DNA from: Morinoia aosen
Taxonomy: Eukaryota > Arthropoda > Malacostraca > Amphipoda > Talitridae
Assembly: GCA_030386875.1 (NCBI GenBank)
Contig: CM059575.1
Span: 15,648,293-15,712,292, forward strand
Direction: 5' to 3'
DNA length: 64,000 nucleotides
The notes beneath the pieces are model-generated. The model was not told where the DNA came from and made no database searches. It saw nothing but the letters and a program-made list of their open reading frames with translations. Shown piece by piece: positions 51,036-62,339 of the stretch. The position numbers and the translations under genes are program-made. Numbering within the stretch: position 1 is the stretch's first letter; each line of letters opens with the position of its first letter.

Positions 51036-52396
51036 GCGGCCACCAAGCGGGCTCAGGACCTGACCAGAACCATTCTGGAGGTGCTGATTTCAGATTCGAA
51101 GTTCGTTTTCGCTCATCAACTCTAATTTTTCATATATACGTAATTCACCTTTACTGATGAACGCAAGAATTGTCCCAGAATCCAACTTTGGGACGTTTAG
51201 TAGCCACGTGGTGGAGTGGAGTCTTGTGAGTGGAGTCTTAGAACATACAGACTTTTCATTTTTTTTTGTTTCTTTTAGAATGCGATTTTTGATCACTAAC
51301 TAAAATGTACGAATTTTTTTTTCTTGAACTGTGATAAAAAAATGAAGTGTACAAATTGGGAAATCGAAGGGCTTTAGTTTCTTAGAAATGTTCAAAGATT
51401 TCAAAACTGATTTTGTTTTTTCTAGCATGCAAACTCACTGACTTCTATTCTTTTGGATGTTGAAAATGAGGTTTTTTCGTAGGAGACAAAACAACAAAAA
51501 TTTTATCTGGAGTGTTGTATTATCATCTGGAATGTATATTATCATGTTGTATTGTCGTCAACAAATAATATGCATGCGTAATTTCATATTTACACTGTGA
51601 CTTTCAAATTACATGTATATATTTTATATATATATATAATTATTTTTCACTTATTGAGGAATGGTAAATATTTTATTTGTGGGCTGATTCTTCTGAAATA
51701 AGCTATTATATGTAATTTTTAAAAAGAAACATTTTGTTCCATTCATTTTTTCGATTTTAGCTTTAGTTTCTCAGAAAATAGAAAATATTTGTTTTTTATA
51801 TCATTTTATCTGATATTTCAAATGAATACAAGTCAATGAGTTTTCACGCCACAACAAATCAAAGAAAGTTTCAGAATCCTTAAAACATTGCTAACGAATT
51901 AAAACAGACAGATTTTTTATTTTCCTTTTTTTTGAACGGGGTCAAAAATTCATGATTTGTAGTCCTCTTACACCCTTCCCCCTAGGGAGGAGGAGGAGGG
52001 GGGGATCTAGTGCCCGTAGCCCCATAAAATTTTAGGGCACAATAGCCCACCACCTATGGATCCTTTTCCAACAAAGAAAAAAAATTTGCCAATTGGGAGG
52101 GTTTGGCCAATTGGCCTACAGAGCGCATGGTCACCTGAGCGACCGTGAGTGCTAATTCTGGCCTATGGGAGCTTCTCTCCGTTTAAGGGGTTATTTTGAG
52201 ATTTAATCGGATGTTCCTGTAATTCTTCATAGGGAATAAAACAGGCAGCAGATAAAGTTATACATCATCTGAAGGTGGAAAATGCGTGTTTCAGCACAAT
52301 TATATACTTTACAAATTGTACGCAGTTATAAACTGAAATGCAACATCTGGCAGCTACAGCGCTTCATTAGTTATTTAACTTCCCATTAAAATTGGC

Positions 52397-52468
52397 CTCC
52401 CCGGCGGGGAATCGAACCCCGGTCTCCCGCGTGACAGGCGGGGATACTCACCACTATACTACCGAGGA
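52397..52468 (-). tRNA. tRNA-Asp(GTC)
   Basis: A 72-nt cloverleaf with acceptor TCCTCGG/CCGGGGA (one G-T pair), anticodon loop CTGTCAC carrying GTC, and T arm with GGTTCGATTCC B box. There is no intron. A T-run terminator follows immediately (complement of 52,388-52,391). Its sequence is identical to the copy at 54,032-54,103 in the other arm. It decodes aspartate codons. Confidence 0.97.
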
Positions 52469-53091
52469 CCTTGAAATTTATTGAGTTACTCAGTCATATT
52501 CACATAAGCATGAAGTAGTGATCAGTTAAAGTGCTTCAAAGATGATGTCTCATTCTCTTTTTTCAGGGCAGAGAGCAATTTATTCGAGAGGAATAAATTC
52601 ATTTATTAAAGTTCAAGTAAGAGAGTTGTCTGTTGCAATTTAACTGATGAAATCGCTCACTGTCGTTTTCATTTGTCACCGTCACACCTATTTCTATTTT
52701 TATTATAGATATTCATCTGCTGCAAAGTGAATTTTCCTCTACATACATGTGATCGTTACATATAGCTAAATGTGTTTACAGTTAAAAACAGCAGTTGGAA
52801 ACCTTCTGTTTGGTGAGTTATTTTTTTTCTGTTGAACAGAACAAAAAATTTTCGTTTGTTGTGAATAAGGTGGAATTATTTTGATGAAGTCGGATCACTA
52901 TTTTCTGAGTTTTAGCTGATTGAATACCTCAAATTTAACATATTTTTCACATTAGCGGCACGTTGACTCTAACTCTACATCAAAGTATTATCTTCTTTTT
53001 CCATTTTAATGTTGAAAAGTAAGACCCTTGAGAGAACATGAATAAAAAAATTACAACAAATTCTAAAGAGTGTCATAATAATAAATGATGC

Positions 53092-53163
53092 GGGGGTGTA
53101 GCTCAGTGGTAGAGCATTCGACTGCAGATCGAGAGGTCCCCGGTTCAAACCCGGGCGCCCCCT
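53092..53163 (+). tRNA. tRNA-Cys(GCA)
   Basis: A 72-nt cloverleaf with acceptor GGGGGTG/CGCCCCC, anticodon loop CTGCAGA carrying GCA, and B box GGTTCAAACCC. There is no intron. A TTTT terminator lies at 53,166-53,169. It is identical to the copy at 53,339-53,410 and points toward it across the palindrome centre. It decodes cysteine codons. Confidence 0.97.
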
Positions 53164-53251
53164 TGTTTTGGACGAAGGGAAAGCCGTAGAGCAAGCGTGC
53201 CATCAGTCACATGCATGATCTTAATGCCTGCTACTCAAATTCTGCGTTAAG

Positions 53252-53270
53252 TGTGTTGACCCACTGTACC
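53252..53270. other. 19-bp spacer at the palindrome centre
   Basis: The arms meet at CTGCGTTAAG on the left and CTTAACGCA on the right, leaving TGTGTTGACCCACTGTACC as the loop. Within the first 100 bp the right arm lacks about 20 bp present in the left arm (53,198-53,225). Confidence 0.85.
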
Positions 53271-53338
53271 CTTAACGCACAATTTGAGTAGCAGCTCTAT
53301 GGCACGCTTGCTCTACGGCTTTTCCTTCGTCCAAAACA

Positions 53339-53410
53339 AGGGGGCGCCCGGGTTTGAACCGGGGACCTCTCGATCTGCAGTCGAATGCTCTACCACTGAG
53401 CTACACCCCC
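53339..53410 (-). tRNA. tRNA-Cys(GCA)
   Basis: Identical over all 72 nt to 53,092-53,163 and convergent with it, 175 bp apart. Its own T-run terminator is the complement of AAAA at 53,333-53,336. The acceptor stem is fully paired. Confidence 0.97.
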
Positions 53411-54031
53411 GCATCAGAAAAGCTTATGACACTCTTTAGAATTTGTTGTAATTTTTTTATTCATGTTGTCTCAAGGGTCTTACTTTTCACCATAAAATGG
53501 AAAAAGAAGATAATACTTCGATGTAGAGTTAAAGTCAACGTGCCGCTAATGTGAAAAATATGTTAAAATTGAGGTATTCAATCAGCTAAAAGTTAGAAAA
53601 TAGTGATCCGACTTCATCAAAATTAATCCACCTTATACACAACTAACGAGAATTTTTTGTTCTGTTCAACAGAAAAAAATAACTCTTCAAACAGAAGGTT
53701 TCCAACTGCTGTTTTTAACTGTAAACACATTTAGCTATATGTAACGATCACATGTATGTAGAGGAAAATTCACTTTGCAGCAGATGAATATCTATAATAA
53801 AAATAGAAATAGGTGTGACGGTGACAAATGAAAACGACAGTGAGCGATTTCATCAGTTAAATTGCAACAGACAACTCTCTTACTTGAACTTTAATAAATG
53901 AATTTATTCCTCTCGAATAAATTGCTCTCTGCCCTGAAAAAAGAGAATGAGACATCATCTTTGAAGCACTTTAACTGATCACTACTTCATGCTTATGTGA
54001 ATATGACTGAGTAACTCATTAAATTTCAAGG

Positions 54032-54103
54032 TCCTCGGTAGTATAGTGGTGAGTATCCCCGCCTGTCACGCGGGAGACCGGGGTTCGATTCCCCGCCGGG
54101 GAG
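54032..54103 (+). tRNA. tRNA-Asp(GTC)
   Basis: Identical over 72 nt to the minus-strand copy at 52,397-52,468. Its TTTT terminator lies at 54,109-54,112. Together with the neighbouring tRNA-Cys it mirrors the left arm's pair. Confidence 0.97.
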
Positions 54104-54968
54104 GCCAATTTTAATGGGAAGTTAAATAACTAATGAAGCGCGCTTTAGCTGCCAGATGTTGCATTTCAGTTTATAACTGCGTACAATTTGTAAAGTCATT
54201 CTGCTGAAACACGCATTTTCCACTTACAGATGATGTATAACTTTATCTGCTGCCTGTTTTATTCCCTATGAAGAATTACAGGAACATCCGATTAAATCTC
54301 AAAATAACGCTTTAAATGGAGAGAAGCCCCCATAGGCCAGAATTAGCACTCACGGCCGCTCAGGTGACCATGCGCTCTATAGGCCAATTAAAGGGATTTT
54401 CGACCCAGGGATTTTCGGGCCCAGTTGGAAATTTTTTTCTTTGTTGGAAAAGGATCCTTGGGTGGTGGGTTATTGTGCCCTAAAATTTTATGGGGCTACG
54501 AACACTAGATCCCCGCCCCCCCCCCTAGGGGTAGGGTGTAAGGTGTCTACAAATCATGAATTTTTCACCCCGTATGAAAAAAGGAAATAAAAAATCGGTC
54601 TGTTTTAGTTTGTTAGCAATGTTTTAAGGATTCTGAAACTGTCTTTGGTTTTGTTGTGGCATGAAAACTCATTGACTTGTATTCATTTGAAATATCAGAT
54701 AAAATGAAATAAAAAAACAAATATTTTCTATTTTCTGAGAAACTAAAGCTAAAATCGAAAAAATGAATGGAACAAAATGTTTCTTTTTAAAAATTACATA
54801 TAATAGCTTATTTCAGAAGAATCAGCCCACAAATAAAATATTTACCATTCCTCAATAAGTGAAAAATAATTATATATATATATAAAATATATACATGTAA
54901 TTTGAAAGTCACAGTGTAAATATGAAATTACGCATGCATATTATTTGTGGACGACAATACAACATGAT

Positions 54969-56941
54969 TGTTAGGAAATACAATATATTGTTGGGCTGGG
55001 ACATAGGGATGTTTGGCAAAGTTGCCTGGCAAGTGCGTTAGGGGCGATTTTTCACTGTTCTAAGAAAAGCCGTTACAAGAACATCGAGGCATGTGAAAGC
55101 ATCCAAACAAGCAACGGTCAAACAACGGTCGAGCCAGCGCCTCTAGTGCATGGGGCAGCTTGGTAAGCTTTGGAGTTGTCACAGGATGGCATTCGTTCTC
55201 ATATTTCGCGAGCCCAAGAGGCTTGCCATCCGTCAACGTCATCTTGTGGTCAGCGCTTCACCAGACTGCTTGCTCAGGCGTAACACACATCTCACACACA
55301 ACACAAGCACACACGCAACACAAACACACACGCACACAAACTCAAGGATCCTACGAGCATCGAGCGAGTTCACAAATGCAGGGAACCTCCAACGACAGCT
55401 CCACGGAAGATGGAAGGCGTGGATCAACCGTGAGGATACCGAATCACAGCCAGTCTTCGCGTGGTCATCAAAGCCGCATCCAATGAGCGCTTGCAACTAT
55501 GCCGCAAGTCGAAGGTGTGTCAGGAATGCCCACCATACGCACCAATTAAATTCAAGACGTCAGGACGACGAAGAGATGCACCAATCAGGAGGGAAACACT
55601 TGCTCTGTAACAACGAACACTCGAGAATCTTCTGGAAGAAAGCAAGTCAAGCATATATAAGGAGTTCACAAGAAAAATCGGGAGGCTTTTTCTTTGAGTT
55701 ACACAAGAGGAGGTGCGCGTAAACTGAGGGCACGCAAACGTAGCATGCCAGCCCGCCGCCGGTGTGCATTCCACGTAAGCAACAAATTTGACATCTGAGT
55801 AAAGTGAAAACATCGAAGTTTCAAGAAGACAACGTAGGAAACCACCAATCGTCGAAGCGCTAACTTGAAACAAAGACCGTTCGAAGCACATCGATGCGCG
55901 GTGATAATCGCCAAGTGCAAATGTGTCAACGATTCGACCGAGAGCATTCAAAGCGTCTCTGCGTCAGCTTCAAGCCCGCAAGAAACTCCAGAATGCCAAT
56001 TAGAATCGCACAGCTTCAAAGTCTGCAACGGCGCCAGACGCTGCGAATCCTGCAGTGGTCAAGCTGCCCGGCACTCAGCGCTCAAAATGGGCATTCAGAG
56101 TGCAGTGTCGCCGTCCACCAGCACTGGTCTACGAGAGCGAGGAAGCAGCGGAAGCGGCCTAATCAACCGTGCGGGCACCCTTCAAGACTCAAGCAGGAGC
56201 GGCATTAAAAGTGGCGCCAGCGACACACTACAGAAGTGTTCAAGTGTCTCGTGGTATTTGAGAACTCTGAAGAATAGTGATCTTAAGTACAAGTTTAGAT
56301 ACAAAGCAGCACATTGAACAGTGCTTTAAATTGGCGCGCAATTTGAATGCGATTTGTGTCAGGTGTTTACTAAGGCAAGGTGTTGGATTCGCGTTGTGAA
56401 TGATGCTAAGCGTCTATATTTTTGATACCTTGTTGTAAGTCAAGGTTCTACTGTTGTGTATTGTCTTCGTTATTTCATGCTCTTATATTGTTTATAATTG
56501 CTTTAAATATTGTGCAACCGTAAATCACTTGCTAACGCTTGATGGTTGCTAATTTTGATTCTCGGTGAGCATCACACTTTTTTTTTAATACCATGTCGTA
56601 TTGAATTTTATGTCGGTAATGTCATGCGTACTTTTCAGCATTGCAGTCGTGATTCTTTTATCATTTCGTTCAGATATCTTTGTATGCTTTATCCACGCGT
56701 TCGACATTAAAATAAAATGTGTTGAAATCTTTCAAATTTTGTCATTTTCCCGTGCAAGTTAACTAGGTACACGCGAAGCGCACACTATGCTAATACTGCT
56801 ATTCCTATTTTCTAGTTCTGTCCCCCTCTCTTTTTACTGTGTATTTCCCATTCTTTAATTTCCTTTCCATCTTTAGGTATCGGGGTTTAAATTCCTCAGT
56901 CGTGACGTTCACGCCACCAGGCTTAAGGACGTATCGTGACA
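54969..56941 (+). mobile_element. Solo LTR (1,973 bp) inserted in the right arm
   Basis: The insert begins TGTTAGGAAA and ends TCGTGACA, with canonical TG...CA ends. It is flanked by TGAT at 54,965-54,968 and 56,942-56,945. The uninterrupted left arm shows the empty site. A TATA box (TATATAA, 55,654-55,660) and a polyadenylation signal (AATAAA, 56,711-56,716) are in the order of U3-R-U5. No internal retroviral genes remain, so it is a solo LTR left by recombination between two LTRs. ORFs of 190 and 150 codons inside it (55,150-55,722 and 55,865-56,317) have no recognised domain. The family (Gypsy or BEL/Pao) is undetermined. Confidence 0.82.
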
Positions 56942-57239
56942 TGATGATAAACATTCCAGATGATAATACAACACTCCAGATAAAATTTTTGTTTTTTGTC
57001 TCCTACGAAAAAACTCATTTTCACCATCCAAAAGAATAGAAGTCAGTGAGTTTTCATGCTAGAAAAAAAAGTCAGTTTTGAAATCTTTGGAACATTTCTA
57101 ACAAACTAAAACCCTTCGATTTCCCAATTTGTACACTTCATTTTTTTATCACAGTTCAAGAAAAAAAATTCGTATATTTTAGTTAGTGGTCAAAAATCGC
57201 ATTTTAAAAGAAAACAAAATAAATGAAAAATCTGTCTGT

Positions 57240-59345
57240 TTTAGTTTGTTGGCAATAATTTGAGGATTACAAAACTGTTTTTGAATTTGTTCTAGCACAA
57301 AAATACATTGGCTTCTATTATTTTTAAAATATCACTAAAAATGAACAAAATAACTAATATTTCAATTTTTTTCAAAAACTGAAGCCAAAATCGAAAAAGT
57401 TACACAGGTATTATTTTTTTTAAAATACGTATACTGGCCAAGTTTCAGAATAATCTGATCAAAAAAATAATAAAAATGGGTTGTCCCCCTGAAGGCGTGT
57501 GCCGGGCCACAGCTGCCGGCCTACGGGCGCAGCCAATTACTTGATGGGACAAAGAAAAATAATGAAAAGGATGCCGAACAACCTAGAATTTCTTCAAATA
57601 TATTCAGAACATCTCAAGTATGTGAGCAAATCTTAACTAACAATTGTGACAATCACAAACATCAAGAAGGAATACAGCACAAAAGTAAACATCGCAATAA
57701 CATGTTAGAGTGAAGTCATAAGGCAGTCTCGCACTATTTCAAGTTAATTATAGCTGAAGGGAAGCATTCTGTGACGACGACTTGTCGCTCACTACCGCTG
57801 ACGCGAGCCGCGTAGTGGGGAGCTGCCTGCCCTTCATTCCTATGTATGCGATACTCAAATGAAGAGCCCAGCATTGATGTCACACTTATCCACGCACTAA
57901 GATGATCTGCAGAAATATAAAAAAATGGCACCAACTGAATTTCAGCACCAACTGAATTTTGGCACCACCTGAATTTCGGCAACAAGACTAACAATTCAAC
58001 ACCATATTTTCCGGTGGTTTCCTTTCGATGATTTTCTTCGGTGACAATGCCTGAAACTCCTTAATACAAATTCATGGGACAGAACACGTGCACAGAAATT
58101 GAAAAATACGCTCGCTCGAATTCTGCTGTGATTCGCAATCGCTACTCGCAGTGTCTTGCTGTAACAAATTTAACTCGGATATTTAATAGGTAGAATATTG
58201 GCCCCTATGAATTGGCCGGCTAATTATCTGTCTGAACATACTCGTTGTTACAAATTTATCACGTCTAATTAATCGGAAGCATGTTAGGACACCCTATGAA
58301 CTACCGCCTAATTATCTACCGTTTTATAACCCAGAAAACGAGTAATTGAAATGTTGAACTCAAGGACCGTGGAATTTTACACCAAAAATTTCTCTCACCC
58401 ATGTCCCACGGAAGTTCCACTAAGCACATTCGGGAAGCGCTACTCACCATTACGGTGGCACTCGCAGGTACACGTGGAACTAAGCACTAGCTCACCGCTT
58501 ATTCATGGACGCCCAGCATCCAGTTTTCTCTACTTATATTCATCATCCTGTTCTCGGTCACAATACGACACTACTTCGTTCGCAGGCAGGAGGAAACATC
58601 AACTAGTAACGTTGCAGCACTCCTCGGTGCGCACGTCTAGAGAACCACTCACATACAGTGGGGGGAAAGTAAAACAACAGGTTAATTGAATCGCCAGATT
58701 CCACATTTATAAGCCACGTATAATTACGAAAATTAAACTATACAGTATGTGATTCATGCCAACCTACATGCGATTGAGCATAGATGAATCGATTACCTAA
58801 AAATGATTGTCTAGAATGAGTTCTAAGCTTGTGATTTTCTAACTGCGATGCATATTGTAAGGAGAGCTGCTAGATTCCCTGAATAGTAGTTGCTGGGATC
58901 TGGAGGCTCAACAGAGCACGGTGCGAGGGACCAAACAGAGATGACACACGGCCGCAACGAGTTGCCGAGATGCTTCAAAATACTTGAAGAACGAGCGTAG
59001 ATGAGGTTGTGGTTTGTGACGAATGATATCTTCAAACAAGTACGACGCAACTCATTTGGGAGCATCGAAGTATTCACGCAAATTCGTCACGGTGATCCCA
59101 TTATTCGTTCCGAGTAAACATTCTTCATAAATAAAACATTAACTCCTAAGCCATTCAAGTGTGTATCTTAATATAAACAAAATTACAGTCGTTTGAAAAA
59201 TAATGAAGGAAATTCACAACGTGTACAGAAATATCTATTCTTCACTCATTCGCTTGTTTGTATAATTTCGTTTGTAATTACAACGTTAGAAGAGGAACTG
59301 CTCTCGTGAGCACGTGTATATTTCTTTGAGGCGAACCTTGGATCT
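57240..59345. other. Second insertion in the right arm, containing dispersed-repeat copy B
   Basis: This segment has no counterpart in the left arm. It begins with about 90 bp that are an inverted, diverged copy of the adjacent arm sequence (57,040-57,120 against 57,235-57,320). It then holds dispersed-repeat copy B (57,494-58,500, matching 2,905-3,980), followed by about 850 bp of unremarkable sequence. Precise ends and target-site duplications were not resolved, so it may be a composite of more than one event. Alternatively, part of it could have been lost from the left arm. Confidence 0.6.
57494..58500 (+). repeat. Dispersed repeat, copy B
   Basis: Same orientation as copy A at 2,905-3,980. 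It contains an internal near-duplicate (58,165-58,225 against 58,245-58,320, AATTTA...TAATTATCTACCG type) and has only two or three units of the minisatellite that is expanded in copy A. Confidence 0.75.
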
Positions 59346-59544
59346 TTCAACAAGACTCCGCTCCACCACGTGGCTACTAAACGTCCAAAATTTGGATTCT
59401 GGGACACATTCTTGCGTTCATCAGTAAAAGTGAATTACTTATATCTGAAAAATTAGAGGTGATATGTGAAAACGAATTTCGAATCTGAAATCAGCACCTC
59501 CAGAATGGCTCTGGTCAGGTCCTGAGCCCGCTTGGTGGCCGCTG

Positions 59545-59880
59545 GAGAGTGAGGTGTGCAGGTCCCCTCACGCAGGAAAGCGAGGGGTGCAGGTCCCCTC
59601 ACGTAGGAGAGCGAGGTGTGCAGGTCCCCTCACGCAGTAGAGCCAGGTGTGCAGGTCCCCTCACGCAGTAGAGCGAGGTGTGCAGGTCCCCTCACGCAGT
59701 AGAGCAAGGTGTGCAGGTCCCCTCACGCAGGAGAGCGAGGTGTGCAGGTCCCCTCACGCAGGAGAGCGAGGTGGGCAGGTCCCCTCACGCAGGAGAGCGA
59801 GGTGTGTAGGTCCCCTCACGCAGGAGAGTGAGGTGTGCAGGTCCCCTCACACAGGAGAGCGAGGGGTGCAGGTCCCCTCA
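59545..59880 (+). repeat. 31-bp minisatellite in right arm, about 11 copies
   Basis: Inverted counterpart of the 50,016-51,035 array: CGCAGGAGAGCGAGGTGTGC then AGGTCCCCTCA. Copy number is a third of the left arm's. The flanks (GCTGTGAGGCCACACGATGA on one side and the GGTGGCCGCTGGAGAG side) match between arms. Confidence 0.95.
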
Positions 59881-61137
59881 CCCTTCGGTGCTGTGAGGCC
59901 ACACGATGAGCTCCGTGGTGCTCGGAAGCGCTTCTCAACGCAACTCAAGGATGCAGTCAAATTTGAACAGGGTCGATAGCAGATTACGCTTTTCTTTCAT
60001 TGTTCATGCGGTCTGTAGCTGTTATTTTATTGAATAAGTTTTAACTTTGACTGTCCTTTCCCGTACAATCAGTACGTGCGTCATGAAAATTTCTGCGCAC
60101 CGTGCGTGGTCATAGGAGAAGGAGATCTCACATCGGTCGAAGGAGCTTTTTCTGCGAAGAATAACGGAGTTATGCGCACGTCCATATTTGCAAGTATATA
60201 ACGTGTAACAATTTAACACGTTGTAGAAATTTTCAAAATACTTCTTACAGCATCGGTGAGAGGGCTTATATCGAGAATGCTAAAGGGGACGCTATGTTCG
60301 ATTTCCACTTAAGGGACAACATAACAAAGACAGGATGTCGGATCAACGCGCAGACACACGTAGCAAACATACTCGTATTTGTGCGTCGTAACTGCATACA
60401 AACTATGCGTGTCAGCAATAGAGCAATAGTTGTAGTAACTTCTCAATGCCATTCCTCGTATTTTCACATCATTTCACATCATTTTCGCATCATTCAAAGA
60501 GCAATCACACAAGTGTTGGGCACACTTAGCTGATGGAAGCAAGCATTAGACTGACGTTTCTGAGGCGATGTTCCCGGAAACAGCGTCGCGATGAAGGTGT
60601 TAGCAACTCCCGTTTTAAAAATAATATTGAACTGAATATTTGAATCTAAGAGCATTCGATGAGAACATCAACAAGACAATCTAGTTCTTTACTAGTCATA
60701 TTTCAGCTTTCTATCTCAATGCGTTCTAGTAATTATGGCTACCTTCTCAATAAAATCGTCAGGAAAATAGAGCGTCGTTTAATAAAAGGGTAAATGTTAA
60801 GGGATGGACCATAATCGATTTTTCACTTTTCGGGGCTAAGCATCGTTAATTAGACTTAAATAAACAAATTTTCTTCTATGCACTTTCCGTCGAAAATGAG
60901 TATTTAACGAGTTATAGTGGTAAATTACTTACCGCAACTCTAGTGTTTGAAGCGGGAAGTAATTCATCGAGCGCGTCGGACGGGAAGACTACAATGGACT
61001 CTCCCTTCCGACGCGCTCGAATGATCGAGCGCATTCCCGTCATTTAAGACGAAAATTAACATACCGCTATAATTCGTTATTTTTGGGTGATAACCTTTAT
61101 TGTGCTATTAACTAAAAGATCCTTGAAGTGGGTTCAG

Positions 61138-62060
61138 TGTTAAGGTCGTATGTTTGATCTCACCGGTGCCACATCAATTTTATGGACGTCCTCTTTCTTT
61201 CTCAAACATTTTGTGATTTATTTTAAGCGTGACGTCGCATCGAAAGTTGGATTGATAATTTCTGACCAAATCATATTCTTTTAAGTATCTTTTCGCTGCC
61301 ACCAGCCCAATACTCGGGAAAACAAAATTTATATCAATCGTAAATCAATTATTAATATCGGTCGTCATAGTTTACTAATTATCTTTGTTCTTCGGTAAGC
61401 ATGAGCTCAGAGCTGAAGGCTATTATTAACGTGCATTACATCATCACTATCATCATCTCTTTAACATCATCTCTACATCATCTCTTTGTCATCGTCATCT
61501 CTTCATCATCTCTTTCTAACTCACATAGGAAATTGAAGACTCGAAAGATTACAAAGGTTCGTTATTAAGGCAGACATCTAATACATCACAATGCTGTCGA
61601 GAGAGAAAGAAAAAAACGAAAAAACGTTTATTTTCCAAGTTGCCACATGGGATACATGCCAACATATTGGGTTTTAAAAAGTTTCTTAATATAGGACGTC
61701 CTAAAACAAAAGTTCCGTACGAGGAGTACTAATTGACAAACCATCAGAGGTGTACAAATAGATAAGCCATACGAGGCATAATAATAGACAAACTATACGA
61801 GGTGTACTAATAGACAAACTATCAGAGGTGTACAAATAGATAGACCATACGAGGCATATTATGGACAAAATATACGAGGCGAACTAATAGACAAACATAT
61901 GTGGCGTGCTAATAGTCTAATTCTGTCAAGAGTAGTTGAATGAGAAATGAAAAATATCATCTCTTGGATATTTTATATTCCAAGAGATGGCTAACAACTT
62001 ATAAATAATTCGAATACTGCTAAGGAATTATTCGAAACTCCCAAGTTCTTAGTTGAAATT
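61138..62060. other. No gene; simple and short tandem repeats
   Basis: An ATC/CATCTCT-rich stretch lies at 61,440-61,518. Degenerate units of about 26 bp (AATAGACAAACTATACGAGG type) occupy about 61,730-61,915 and form a doubled higher-order unit. No coding signal is seen. Confidence 0.7.
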
Positions 62061-62285
62061 ATCGAAGTAGGAAAAAGACAAAAAACGCTATACGGGAGCA
62101 GATTGAAACACCATCGTAAATGACAATCAAGTATTGAGAAAAGGTTAGACAAGAAGTAATTTATAAAGAACATCGAAATAGGAAAAAGACAAAAAACGCT
62201 ATACCGGAGCAGATTGAAAAACTATCGTAAATGACAATCAGGTATTGAGAAAAGGTTAGTCACAAAGTAATTTATAAAGAACATC
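62061..62285 (+). repeat. 111-bp tandem duplication (2 copies)
   Basis: 62,061-62,171 and 62,172-62,285 are near-identical neighbours (TCGAARTAGGAAAAAGAC onward), with about eight differences. Confidence 0.9.
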
Positions 62286-62339
62286 GCGCAACACAGCGCG
62301 CACATCTGGAAATGCGAAAAACAAACTTACACTAAAAAA

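Larger units (their letters stand above)
48753..53251 (+). repeat. Left arm of large inverted repeat (about 4.5 kb)
   Basis: This arm matches 53,271-61,137 in inverted orientation along its length: 49,110-49,870 with 60,000-60,790; the minisatellite with 59,545-59,880; 51,060-51,230 with 59,350-59,520; 51,295-51,535 with 56,945-57,230; 51,545-52,100 with 54,400-54,966; and 52,140-53,251 with 53,271-54,370. It carries tRNA-Asp on the minus strand and tRNA-Cys on the plus strand. The arms show scattered substitutions and small indels, so the duplication is old. Confidence 0.93.
53271..61137 (-). repeat. Right arm of large inverted repeat (about 7.9 kb, enlarged by insertions)
   Basis: Inverted partner of 48,753-53,251. 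Relative to the left arm it has gained a 1,973-bp solo LTR (54,969-56,941) and about 2.1 kb at roughly 57,240-59,345 that contains dispersed-repeat copy B. It has about 22 fewer minisatellite units. Subtracting these differences brings the arms to equal length, which supports a single ancestral inverted duplication. Confidence 0.92.

Noticed and set aside
55239..55496. Minus-strand ORF with a VCVCVCVACV-like stretch resembling a membrane segment
   Set aside because: Produced by a CA-rich simple sequence inside the solo LTR.
54969..56941. DNA transposon or protein-coding insertion based on the 190- and 150-codon ORFs
   Set aside because: TG...CA ends, 4-bp duplication, TATA box and polyadenylation signal fit a solo LTR better, and the ORFs show no domain.
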